Assembly: GCA_017999015.1 (NCBI GenBank)
Contig: JAGOBZ010000041.1
Location: 1 to 13,274 of the forward strand
Direction of reading: 5' to 3'
DNA: 13,274 nucleotides
DNA from: Kiritimatiellia bacterium
Lineage (GTDB): Bacteria > Verrucomicrobiota > Kiritimatiellia > RFP12 > UBA1067
The notes beneath the pieces are model-generated. The model saw nothing but the letters and a program-made list of their open reading frames with translations, ran no database searches and had not been told where the DNA came from. Within the stretch, counting starts at the first letter, position 1. Each line of letters opens with the position of its first letter. A program made the position numbers and the translations under genes. Positions 1-7,389 of the stretch are shown here, piece by piece.

Positions 1-678
1 CTGTGGGAACTGCCCCTTGCCGGCATAGATGATTCCCAGCGTATCTAAGATTTTTGCTGTCGGTGCCCCCATCAAAGACATCGCCCTTCTCAACATTTGC
101 ATCGCCTCGTCAGCGTTTCTGACTTCGGGGTCACTGGAGGAAGCGACAACCTGCGCGATGTCTGTCATGAGCTCTGCGTCACCGGGGTTTTCCTGAAGCT
201 CTTTGCGCCATCGGGCAAGTCGGCTGGACATGGAACAGACTTCGGATGAGGTGTTGCGCGTGTCAGGCGTGGTGGGCACCGTCGGAACATAATTGTTGAC
301 GGCGGTATTTGTGTTCAAAACCTCGCGGATCGTGTTCAGCATGATGTCGTTGTCAATCGGCTTCTGAAAGAAGGCTTTGGCCCCCATCATGAGAACACGG
401 CCGCGGGTGACGGACGGATCACGGCCGGATAAGACGATTACGGGAATCACGGCGGTTTTCACCATGCCGGCCAGCCACTCGATCACCTTGAATCCGTCGC
501 CGGCGGGCAGTCCGATGTCTAGAATGATGAGGTCAGGGAGAAGCTGACAGGCCTGCGTGAATGCGGTTGTCCCGTCTGAAGCAAAAAGCACCTTGTACCC
601 ATTCGCCCGGAGACGGACCGAGAGCCCGACGGCCTGATCCAAGTCATCCTCAACGATCATGATTTTCGTTTCTTTCAT
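1..678 (-). CDS. Response regulator: receiver domain plus TPR region (C-terminus cut by window edge)
   Basis: The 226 visible codons begin at ATG 678 and stay open to base 1, so the C-terminus is missing. Residues 4-122 are a CheY-like receiver. The acidic cluster is E10-D11-D12, the phosphoacceptor is D54 in LIILDIGLP, the switch serine is S84 and the conserved lysine is K106 in FFQKPID. A Ser/Thr/Pro-rich linker (about 123-150) joins it to a helical region (about 152-226). That region reads like a TPR of the kind common in PVC proteins (NPGDAEL, SSDPEVRNADEAM, LDTLGIIYAGKGQF). There is no DNA-binding domain in the visible part, so output is probably by protein contact. It starts 21 bases after the kinase stop codon, and a weak TTAGG precedes the ATG. 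The receiver is certain from motifs; the TPR call is a good pattern match; the partner is unknown, though the upstream kinase is the obvious candidate. Confidence 0.85.
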   Translation of the reverse strand, partial: MKETKIMIVEDDLDQAVGLSVRLRANGYKVLFASDGTTAFTQACQLLPDLIILDIGLPAGDGFKVIEWLAGMVKTAVIPVIVLSGRDPSVTRGRVLMMGAKAFFQKPIDNDIMLNTIREVLNTNTAVNNYVPTVPTTPDTRNTSSEVCSMSSRLARWRKELQENPGDAELMTDIAQVVASSSDPEVRNADEAMQMLRRAMSLMGAPTAKILDTLGIIYAGKGQFPQ

Positions 679-699
679 CGGGAACCTAATTTCTTTACT

Positions 700-1854
700 T
701 CACAATAGATAACGGACCCAGCGCTGAACTTCGCGCATATTCAATTTACTGACGGCCGGAACTTCCGGATCGTCTTGCAAGCTCATGTCATACTCTGCAT
801 TGGCCACCGAACCGGACACGATCACAACCGGTATGCGCGATGTCTTAGAATTTTCTCTCAGGCGTCCGATGACCTCATGGCCGTTCATGCCCTGCATCTG
901 GAGGTCAAGCACAATCAGATCGGCGTTCTCGGCCTCAAGCAGCTCGAACAGGCCGGCTCCGCTCGAGGTCGTCCGCACACTGCGCACGCCAAGAACGGAA
1001 AGGTACCGTGAGAGCAGCCGCAGGAAAGACTCTTCATCATCGACAACCACCACGTCCTTATTTGCTAAAAGCGCTCTTTCAGAAACGGTTGCGGATGCCG
1101 CTTGCCGCAACAGCGCTTCGGCAGATTCCGTGTCGGGCCCTGCGGCGGCCACACCGTAAGAAAGGAGGGAGGAAAGCTTTGAGTCCTCAGAAAAACATGC
1201 TTTTTTCGCCAAGCGCCGCACGCGCTCTCGGGTCGCTTCACACTCAGCAGGATTCTCATCAAGGCACACCGCGAACCTTTTGCCGGAATAGAGCGCTCCC
1301 ATCGATTTCCCATTAAAGGCCGCGTTCAGCCTTTTCCACACCGGCAAGATCGTTTCCGCGTCCGTATCGGCATCCACAGTGACAAGTGTAAAAGAAACAC
1401 CGAACTTTCTGGCTTCAGCGAGGTGGGCATTGACGACAGCCGATACCGCAAGTTCGAGGTTGAACACGGGCAACGTAAAATAGAATGTGCTGCCTGTGCC
1501 GACACAACTTTCGACCCAAATTTTTCCGCCCATCCGTGAAATCAACTCGCGGCAGATGAAGAGCCCCAATCCGAGCCCCTCCCGTTTCTGGTCGATACTT
1601 TTCCGCACTTGGTACAAGTGCTGAAAGATGCGCTCGTGATCATTTTCGGGAATGCCGCAACCAGAGTCAGTCACTGATATCTCGATGTGGTCGGCAGCCG
1701 GCGCGGCACTTTCTGATGGCAGACCGCACGCACGCGCGCGCAGGGTGATCGCTCCTCCCTCGGGCGTAAACTTAATCGCGTTGTTGAGCAGATTCACAAT
1801 GACCTGTTGGACACGCTGTGGGTCTGCATACGCCGCGGGCATGCCTTCCGGCAC
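700..1854 (-). CDS. Hybrid histidine kinase, C-terminal part: HATPase, degenerate GGDEF-like domain, receiver
   Basis: This is the second half of a histidine kinase separated from its HisKA half by an in-frame TAA at 1894-1896; both parts share one frame. Numbering from the GTG at 1854, the HATPase_c domain covers about 1-130. It shows the N box (N21-N25), the G1 box (DSGCGIP, 63-69) and the G2 box (GLGLGLF, 93-99). Residues 134-256 resemble a GGDEF fold in which the signature is replaced by SGKRFAV. Residues 266-384 are a receiver with D272-D273, phosphoacceptor D317 in LIVLDLQ, S347 and K370. The GTG has no Shine-Dalgarno, and 13 sense codons lie between the TAA and it, so independent translation is doubtful. 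Either the gene is a recent pseudogene, the stop is a sequence error, or it is suppressed. If the TAA is read as one residue, the full protein is 526 residues. Confidence 0.8.
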   Translation of the reverse strand: MPEGMPAAYADPQRVQQVIVNLLNNAIKFTPEGGAITLRARACGLPSESAAPAADHIEISVTDSGCGIPENDHERIFQHLYQVRKSIDQKREGLGLGLFICRELISRMGGKIWVESCVGTGSTFYFTLPVFNLELAVSAVVNAHLAEARKFGVSFTLVTVDADTDAETILPVWKRLNAAFNGKSMGALYSGKRFAVCLDENPAECEATRERVRRLAKKACFSEDSKLSSLLSYGVAAAGPDTESAEALLRQAASATVSERALLANKDVVVVDDEESFLRLLSRYLSVLGVRSVRTTSSGAGLFELLEAENADLIVLDLQMQGMNGHEVIGRLRENSKTSRIPVVIVSGSVANAEYDMSLQDDPEVPAVSKLNMREVQRWVRYLL

Positions 1855-1893
1855 CTGTATCGACAGCGAGAGGGCTTTGGCGAGAGCCTCGTG

Positions 1894-2280
1894 TTATACG
1901 GTTTCCACTGCGGCAGTCACCGTTTTCGCCACGTCGATCTCGCACGGTGACAGGTGCATTTTGTTGGATTGGGAGCGTGATACATCCAACAGCTCGCCGA
2001 TCATGTTGCGCAATTGATTCACATTCCGCAGCGCAATGCCGAGATAGTCACGCTGTTCTTTATTGATATCGCCCGCAAGTCCGTCGAGCAGGATCGTCAC
2101 ATATTGATAAACCGCGTTGAGCGGTGAACGCAACTCGTGGGAAACGCGAGAGAGAACCTCATCCTTCAGGCGCATTTGTATCTTCCATGCGCTTTCCAAT
2201 TCCCCATCCGTTACTTTGCGTTCTTCAGACAACGTGTTCTCTTCGTCTCGATTCCTTTGAATGCTGTCAGGGGGCGACAT
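1894..2280 (-). CDS. Hybrid histidine kinase, N-terminal part: HisKA dimerisation domain ending at an in-frame TAA
   Basis: This 128-residue fragment starts at ATG 2280. It opens with a hydrophilic, probably coiled-coil stretch (about 10-42), followed by the HisKA dimerisation and phosphoacceptor helix with the H box SHELRSPLN; the phosphorylated residue is H48. There is no transmembrane segment, PAS or GAF domain, so the kinase is soluble and takes its signal from a partner or through its own receiver. It ends at TAA 1894-1896, and the reading frame continues directly into the ATP-binding half. Alone it could dimerise but not autophosphorylate. Its ATG lies 3 bases after the lactonase stop codon, and its AGG Shine-Dalgarno overlaps that stop (AGGTAA), which suggests translational coupling. 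Best read as the front half of one broken or mis-sequenced gene. Confidence 0.8.
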   Translation of the reverse strand: MSPPDSIQRNRDEENTLSEERKVTDGELESAWKIQMRLKDEVLSRVSHELRSPLNAVYQYVTILLDGLAGDINKEQRDYLGIALRNVNQLRNMIGELLDVSRSQSNKMHLSPCEIDVAKTVTAAVETV

Positions 2281-2283
2281 ATT

Positions 2284-3354
2284 TTACCTGCGATTCCCGA
2301 ACTTCACATAGACCGGGCGGTAAAGCGCAAACGGCCCATGGGCGGGGGTGAGCCGCCCTGTGGCTTTGTCGTAGGCGTAGGACATCAGCTCGTTTGAATT
2401 CTCGTGCCCGAGCAGCACGAAATTCTCGCCCGGCATGAATTCAAAGTCGCGTGGCGATTTGCCGACCAGTCTGGAGATCGCCAGCAGCGACATCTTTCCC
2501 GTGTCGGGGTCGATGTCATATGCGGCGATGCTGTCGTGTCCCCGGTTCGAACCGAAGAGGCGGCGGCCGTCAGCGGAGAGCTTGATCGCCGAGGCCTTGC
2601 TGTAATCGCTGAAATCGTCCGGCAGCATGGAGATCGTCTGAACGTGGACGAAGGCCTCGCCGGTATAGAGGAAAGACGAGATCGTATTGTTCAGCTCATG
2701 CAGCAGAAAGGCGGTTTTGCGGTTCGGATGAAAAAGGATGTGGCGCGGCCCTGCGCCGCCTGCGCTGGCGATGGTCAGCGTCGCTTTTTCTTTGAGTCCC
2801 CCGGCCCGGCCCGGGAAGTCATACACCTTCACGCGATCAATGCCGAGGTCGACGATGCAGAGGTGGCGTCCGTCCGGCGAGACTTCTGCGCAATGGGCGT
2901 GCGCTTTTTCTTGGCGCTTGGGGTCCGGCCCGCTGCCGGTGTGCGTCACGGTGACCGGCGGCGTGTCGGCGAGCCGGCCGTCTCCGGTCAGTTCAAAGAC
3001 GCCGGCGACCGCGTTGGTGTATTCGGCGAAAACGAGCGCTTTCTCGTCGGGGGCGAGCGCGACATAGCAGGGCGGGGTCACGCCGATCGGCTTGTGGTTG
3101 AGCGGCAGGAGGGTGTCACCCGCAATCGCGTAAGCGGCCACGGCACCGTTGACTTTGGACGCGCCGAATTCCGGCAGGCCGAGGCCGGCGTACAGCCGCG
3201 TGCGGGCCTTGTTGAGCGAGAGGTAGATCGCGTTCTCAATGCCCCCCACAAGGCCGACGGGACGAAACGCGCCGGTTTCGGTGTCGGCTTCGAAAATGTG
3301 GATGCCCTCTTTTTTTTCGTCCGTGTAACAGCCAACGTAAGTCAGTACTTTCAT
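2284..3354 (-). CDS. Lactonase-family beta-propeller protein (6-phosphogluconolactonase-like)
   Basis: A 356-residue protein of the seven-bladed propeller lactonase family (YbhE/Pgl type), whose characterised members hydrolyse 6-phosphogluconolactone in the pentose phosphate pathway. Family signatures are GSGPDPKRQEKAHAH (139-153), the DLGIDRVKVYDF blade (169-180), GGAGPRHILFHP and SNRGHDSIAAYD. I chose ATG 3354 because GGGAG lies 9 bases upstream. An in-frame upstream extension to 3426 has no ribosome site and would cross the predicted promoter. There is no signal peptide, so it is probably cytoplasmic. A promoter-like element lies at 3398-3426. The kinase gene starts 3 bases downstream, an unusual partnership for a sugar-lactone enzyme. 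Many paralogues in this family have unknown substrates, so the exact reaction is not certain. Confidence 0.85.
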   Translation of the reverse strand: MKVLTYVGCYTDEKKEGIHIFEADTETGAFRPVGLVGGIENAIYLSLNKARTRLYAGLGLPEFGASKVNGAVAAYAIAGDTLLPLNHKPIGVTPPCYVALAPDEKALVFAEYTNAVAGVFELTGDGRLADTPPVTVTHTGSGPDPKRQEKAHAHCAEVSPDGRHLCIVDLGIDRVKVYDFPGRAGGLKEKATLTIASAGGAGPRHILFHPNRKTAFLLHELNNTISSFLYTGEAFVHVQTISMLPDDFSDYSKASAIKLSADGRRLFGSNRGHDSIAAYDIDPDTGKMSLLAISRLVGKSPRDFEFMPGENFVLLGHENSNELMSYAYDKATGRLTPAHGPFALYRPVYVKFGNRR

Positions 3355-3397
3355 GCCGGTATGCTCCCGCTTAACAATCACGCACCATGCGGGTTTC

Positions 3398-3426
3398 AGT
3401 GTGGCACGGATGGGCAAAGACGGCAA
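3398..3426 (-). promoter_or_regulatory. Candidate sigma70-type promoter of the lactonase-kinase-regulator unit
   Basis: On the minus strand TTGCCG (3426-3421), a 17-nt spacer and CACACT (3403-3398) would start transcription near 3391, leaving a leader of about 37 nt before ATG 3354. The hexamers are only moderate matches to consensus. The spacing and the GC[T/C]ACACT core are shared with the two promoters upstream of the other units. Confidence 0.4.
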
Positions 3427-3452
3427 GACTGAAATGAGCGAATGAAATGAGC

Positions 3453-3523
3453 GAAAGGAGAGAAGGAGAGAAGGAGAGAAGGAGAGAAGGAGAGAAGGAG
3501 GAAGGAAAAAGGAGGAAGGAGAG
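3453..3523 (+). repeat. 71-nt uninterrupted purine tract with five AGAAGGAG tandem units
   Basis: Every base from 3453 to 3523 on the plus strand is A or G. Five perfect, contiguous copies of the 8-mer AGAAGGAG occupy 3461-3500, preceded by a one-mismatch copy (GAAAGGAG) and followed by degenerate GGA-rich sequence. It lies in the 220-base gap between the alanine racemase stop and the lactonase start, upstream of the lactonase promoter candidate. Mirror-like purine tracts can form triplex DNA, and tandem units of this kind often vary in copy number. Confidence 0.9.
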
Positions 3524-3573
3524 TCTGACCTGTCTGACTCAACCCGAAACCAGGAACCCGAAACCAGGAACCC
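3501..3573 (+). repeat. Composite intergenic repeat, copy 1 (inverted relative to 12369-12463)
   Basis: The order is a purine tract, then two GTCTGAC units (3523-3529 and 3532-3538), then ACTC, then two perfect 14-bp units CCCGAAACCAGGAA (3543-3556 and 3557-3570). The block stops 2 bases before the alanine racemase stop codon at 3575-3577. The same modules occur in the same order on the opposite strand at 12369-12463, so this is a dispersed repeat family and not local slippage alone. No ORF or transposase is associated with it. Confidence 0.8.
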
Positions 3574-3574
3574 T

Positions 3575-4705
3575 CTAGGCGCCCGAAGCCAAATACCGGC
3601 GTTCGACGCGGTTGCCGAACGAGCAGATGATCTCGTACGGGTGGGTGTTCTTGAGTGCGGCCCAATCCTCGACCGTCAGCGCGTGTATGCCCGCGCCGCC
3701 CAGGCAAACCACCTCGTCGCCGACCTGCGCTTCCGGCGCGCTCTCCAGCGACACGGTCGTGTAGTCCATCGAAAGCCGCCCCAACACCGGACAGGGCACG
3801 CCGCGGATCAGCAGGTAGCCGCGGTTGGAGAGCGCGAGCGGCAGGCCGTCCGCGTATCCCGCCGACACCGTGCCGACGCGCGTCGCGCGGTGCAGCCGGT
3901 ACGTGTGGCCGTAACCGATACCCGTGCCGGAGGGCAGGGTGCGGATGGCCGTCAGGCGGGTTTTCAGCGCGAGCACCGGCGCCACATGCAGCGCGCGGCG
4001 TCCGGCCGTGTCGAAAGAGCCATGCAGGTTGATGCCGGTGCGCACCTGGTTGAACGGCGCGCGGCAGGCGCGCGGGAAGTTGTTGATCGCGTCGCTGTTG
4101 GCAATGTGCCGTTTCGCAAAGCGGATGCCGCGCGCGCCGGCCTGCTCCACGAGCGCGCAGAAAAGATCCATTTGGCGGTTGGTCAGTTCTGAGCCGGTCT
4201 CGTACGCATAGGGGAAGTGCGAAAAGAGCCCTTCCAGCCGCAGTCCGGGCAAGGCGGCAGCCTGCTCGATCACCGGCAGCGCTTCCTGCGCAAGGATCCC
4301 AAGGCGCCCCATGCCCGTGTCGAGCTTCACATGCACGGTGGCGGTCGTGCCGCACCGTACCGCCGCCGCGCTGATGCGCACCGCCGTCTCGCCGTCGGTG
4401 ACGGGCAGCGTCACGCCGGCCGCAACCATCGACTCGATCTCGTCCGGCAGGATACTACTGAGGATCTGCACCGGCTTACCGAGAGGCAGGAGCTGTAAGG
4501 CCTCGTGCGGCTCGGCCACGCCGAAGCACGGCGCGCCGGCCCGCGCAAGCGCTTCGGCAATGGGCAGCACCCCCAGCCCATAGGCGTTGGCCTTGAGAAC
4601 CGCCAGCACCGTGCACGGCGCGACCGCTTCGGTGATTTTCTGATAGTTGCGCACCAGCGTTTCTAAGTCGATCTCAAGCCATACCCTGCGCGGAATGTCA
4701 TTCAT
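3575..4705 (-). CDS. alr: Alanine racemase
   Basis: A 376-residue PLP-dependent racemase of normal family length that interconverts L- and D-alanine for peptidoglycan synthesis in the cytoplasm. The N-terminal TIM barrel carries the PLP lysine K38 in VLAVLKANAYGLG. VKLDTGMGRLG holds the substrate-binding arginine R134. HIANSDA (200-206) and VRTGINLHG (221-229) follow. The C-terminal domain carries the second catalytic base Y265 in GIGYGHTYR and the M313-D314 loop (GRLSMDY). Fold-type III PLP enzymes with this full set are almost always alanine racemases; a broader-specificity racemase is possible. The ATG at 4705 matches the family N-terminus, though only a weak GAG precedes it. It starts 33 bases after the antiporter stop with no clear promoter of its own, so it is probably cotranscribed with that gene. 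The repeat-rich intergenic block follows its stop codon. Confidence 0.95.
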   Translation of the reverse strand: MNDIPRRVWLEIDLETLVRNYQKITEAVAPCTVLAVLKANAYGLGVLPIAEALARAGAPCFGVAEPHEALQLLPLGKPVQILSSILPDEIESMVAAGVTLPVTDGETAVRISAAAVRCGTTATVHVKLDTGMGRLGILAQEALPVIEQAAALPGLRLEGLFSHFPYAYETGSELTNRQMDLFCALVEQAGARGIRFAKRHIANSDAINNFPRACRAPFNQVRTGINLHGSFDTAGRRALHVAPVLALKTRLTAIRTLPSGTGIGYGHTYRLHRATRVGTVSAGYADGLPLALSNRGYLLIRGVPCPVLGRLSMDYTTVSLESAPEAQVGDEVVCLGGAGIHALTVEDWAALKNTHPYEIICSFGNRVERRYLASGA

Positions 4706-4738
4706 GCGTCTCGTCTCGGTTACATGCCTTTTCAGGCT

Positions 4739-7369
4739 TCAAGCTGGAAGGAACGTATTCAAAGCCTCTTGGCTGGTCTTGGCGGCAAGCAGTTTGGCGA
4801 TGCCCTGCGCATCCAGCGCACGCGCCAGGTCGGCCTTCAACCGCGCCAACTCCGCCGCGGCCGACGGCGGATAAAGCGCCAGCACGCACACGCGGCAGCG
4901 GGTGCCGCAGGCGCACGCCACGCCTTGCTTGCCGACCCCAAGCGCAAGGGCCACGCGACAGGCGCCGGGCGTCTCGACCGCGAAGAACGCGACCTCGTCA
5001 CCGATGCGCTCCGGCAGCAACGGCGCACGCGCCTGCAGCCCGGCATGCAGCTCCTCCATCGCGCTGACCGCGCCGCCGCGCGCGCAGAGGGCCAGCAGCA
5101 GCGACAACGCCTGCGCCTGGTCGGTGGGCGCGAAATCCAGCGACACGCTCTGCCAGGGCAAGGCGTTCGCCAACGGCGTGGCCGCGCGCGCGCCGGGCAG
5201 GATCGGCGCTCCGCCGGCCAGAACCGTGAACATGTCTTCGGGCGTCTCGCACGCCAAGAGCGACGCGCGCCCCTTCTCGTCCAACTGCCGGCAGACCTGC
5301 GCGATGAGCTGAAGCTGCGGCGTGGCGGCGTGGTCCGGCGCCAACACCAGCACCACGATACGGGTCGGCTTGCCGTCCGCCGCGTCGAAGTCAAGCCCTT
5401 CCCGCTTGAGGCCCACCGCGCAGACCAGGCGCGTCACCGCGTCCGTGCGGGCATGCGGGATTGCCAGGCCATGCTCCAGGCCGGTGGAAAGCCCCTGCTC
5501 GCGCTCGAACACCGCCTGGACGGCACGCTCGCGGTCCATCACCAGCCCGCTCTCATACAACAGCGAAACCAGCTCGGAAATCGCGCCCTGCTTGGTGGTC
5601 GCCAGCAACCGGGGCTTGAGCGTTTCAACGGCGAAGCGGTTTTTCAGCATGCTCGTGGCCACCCCGGCCGCCGACGCGCCGCTCTGCAGACTCTTGCGCA
5701 GCAACACATCGTTCAACGGTTTCTGAAGCTCGCGCAGGCTCTGCTCAACACCCGACGACAACTCCAGCATGACGGCGTTGATCAGCGGCCGCTCGCGTTC
5801 GGAACACTCGAAGACGACCTCGCCCTCCTGGCCGCGAAGATGGATCACCTGCGCCTCGCGGCTGATGCGGTAGAGCACCTGGTAGCGGTTGAGACGGTGC
5901 GCGTAGAAACCGTCGTCCTCAAAAATCTCGACGGCGCGGTTGATCATCAGCATCGCGGCCTGGTGCGACGGAAACTGGAAGGCGATCCTGACCGGCTCGG
6001 GCACCGCGAAGGGCTTGCGCGTGCCGTTGCCGCCGGTCTCGAAAAGCCGGCGCACAAGCCCCGGTACACAGAGACTCGTCACCGCCACCAGCAAGACCGA
6101 ACCGAACAGCACGCCCGGCGGCAGCACCGCCATGCCCGCTATGGCGGCCAGCAACGCCAAGGTCAACTCGCCCCGGGGCATCACGCCCGCACCCACCCGC
6201 AGGCAGCCGCGACCGTTGAGATCGGCCCACAGCGCGGGCAGCGCGGCCCCGACCGCTTTCGCCGCAGCGGCCGCCAGTACAAACCCCGCCATGCCGGCCA
6301 GCAGCGCAGGTGCCCCCAGCAGCCGCAGGTCAAGCTGCATCCCCAGCGCCGCAAAGCAGACCGGCACCAGCACGAGACTGACAAAATCAAGACGTTCGCG
6401 GATTTCGTGGCGCAAGTCTGTCGTCGAGAAGACAAGCCCCATGACATACGCGCCGGACATCACCGAAAGTCCCATCGCGCCCATCACCCCGCCCGCGATC
6501 AGCAAACAGGCCGCAGACACGGCGAAGGCGCTGGTGTAGGTGCGCTCGCGCAGCGCCAGGCCGTTGACAAAGCGGGCCACGGGAACCCCGCAGAGCGCCA
6601 CCAGCGCCACGCCCAGCAGCGTGCGCGCGGTCATCGAGGCCAGCAAGTGCAGGCCCGGCTCAGCGCCGCGCGCGACAGCCGTCAGCGTGCCGGAAAAAAC
6701 CGTGAAAAGAAAGAGTCCGGCAACATTGTCGGTCAGCGCCGCCGCGAGCGCCACTTGGCCCGCCGGCGATTCCAACCGCTGCCGCGCCGAAAGCATGCGC
6801 GCGAGCATGCCGACAGACGAGACCGACACGGCCGTACAGACGAGCAGCGCCTGCGGCGTGGTCCAACCCCAGGCCGTGCCGCCGGAAAGGACGGGAGCAG
6901 CAGCAACCAGAACCGCGAGCGTCCCCGCAAAACACAAGGCAAAGCCGCCGAGTCCGGCCGCAATCCCGCCCGCCGTGGAACGACGAAACTGGCGCACATC
7001 GGTGTTGAGGCCCGCCAGAAAAAAGAAGACCACCAGCGCGATGGTGATCACGCCATACATCGGATCCTGCGCACGGAACAGCGTGGCGGCGTCATTCATC
7101 AGCCCCTCGGGGAAAACCGGCAGCGAAAGGCCGCCCAGCAGCAAAGGACCGACCAGCAGGCCTGCGGCGACTTCGCCCAGCACCCGCGACAGTTTCCAGC
7201 GGTGAAAAAGGCGTCCGCCCATCTTGGCGACAAAGACCAACACGCCCAGTTGCAGGATAAAGCGGGCGGAGGGCCCCGTCCACGCATGCGCCGCTGCGTC
7301 CGCCTGCCCCGCCCACGCACATGGTGCGCCGGCCGTGAGCGCCAGAATCATCATCGCTGTGTCACGCAT
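4739..7369 (-). CDS. CPA2-type cation:proton antiporter fused to two PTS EIIA-like domains
   Basis: An 876-residue inner-membrane protein. Residues 1-21 look like a signal peptide or first hydrophobic segment (MMILALTAGAPCAWAG). About 35-440 is a Na+/H+ exchanger domain with many membrane segments: LGEVAAGLLVGP (64-75), FFFLAGLNTD (115-124), TDN (213-215) where family members usually have an acidic pair, and MPRGELTLALL (397-407) with R399. Residues 455-570 are soluble and unrecognised. About 593-718 is a type-2 EIIA domain with the phosphorylatable H639 in GLAIPHART. About 725-876 keeps the EIIA pattern (LAAKTSQEALNTF at the end) but has no phospho-histidine. I chose ATG 7369 because AAAGGAG lies 6 bases upstream; an ATG at 7387 lies before that site. 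A promoter candidate at 7417-7445 and a leader hairpin at 7390-7410 precede it. Ion exchange gated by PTS phosphorylation is inferred; the transported ion cannot be told. Confidence 0.9.
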   Translation of the reverse strand: MRDTAMMILALTAGAPCAWAGQADAAAHAWTGPSARFILQLGVLVFVAKMGGRLFHRWKLSRVLGEVAAGLLVGPLLLGGLSLPVFPEGLMNDAATLFRAQDPMYGVITIALVVFFFLAGLNTDVRQFRRSTAGGIAAGLGGFALCFAGTLAVLVAAAPVLSGGTAWGWTTPQALLVCTAVSVSSVGMLARMLSARQRLESPAGQVALAAALTDNVAGLFLFTVFSGTLTAVARGAEPGLHLLASMTARTLLGVALVALCGVPVARFVNGLALRERTYTSAFAVSAACLLIAGGVMGAMGLSVMSGAYVMGLVFSTTDLRHEIRERLDFVSLVLVPVCFAALGMQLDLRLLGAPALLAGMAGFVLAAAAAKAVGAALPALWADLNGRGCLRVGAGVMPRGELTLALLAAIAGMAVLPPGVLFGSVLLVAVTSLCVPGLVRRLFETGGNGTRKPFAVPEPVRIAFQFPSHQAAMLMINRAVEIFEDDGFYAHRLNRYQVLYRISREAQVIHLRGQEGEVVFECSERERPLINAVMLELSSGVEQSLRELQKPLNDVLLRKSLQSGASAAGVATSMLKNRFAVETLKPRLLATTKQGAISELVSLLYESGLVMDRERAVQAVFEREQGLSTGLEHGLAIPHARTDAVTRLVCAVGLKREGLDFDAADGKPTRIVVLVLAPDHAATPQLQLIAQVCRQLDEKGRASLLACETPEDMFTVLAGGAPILPGARAATPLANALPWQSVSLDFAPTDQAQALSLLLALCARGGAVSAMEELHAGLQARAPLLPERIGDEVAFFAVETPGACRVALALGVGKQGVACACGTRCRVCVLALYPPSAAAELARLKADLARALDAQGIAKLLAAKTSQEALNTFLPA

Positions 7370-7375
7370 ACCCCA

Positions 7376-7382
7376 CTCCTTT
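7376..7382 (-). promoter_or_regulatory. Ribosome binding site that fixes the antiporter start
   Basis: AAAGGAG on the minus strand lies 6 bases before ATG 7369 and downstream of the alternative ATG 7387. This selects the shorter protein, whose N-terminus is a plausible signal segment. Confidence 0.85.
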
Positions 7383-7389
7383 GCCATGA

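Noticed and set aside
2404..3432. Plus-strand open frame of 342 codons opposite the lactonase
   Set aside because: It is a shadow frame; the lactonase propeller signatures are on the minus strand.
3461..3570. CRISPR-like array in the repeats upstream of the lactonase
   Set aside because: Units are 7-14 bp and contiguous, with no spacers and no cas genes nearby.
4726..4737. Small GCCT/AGGC hairpin with a GAAA loop before alr
   Set aside because: A four-base stem without a U-run is too short to call a terminator or regulator.
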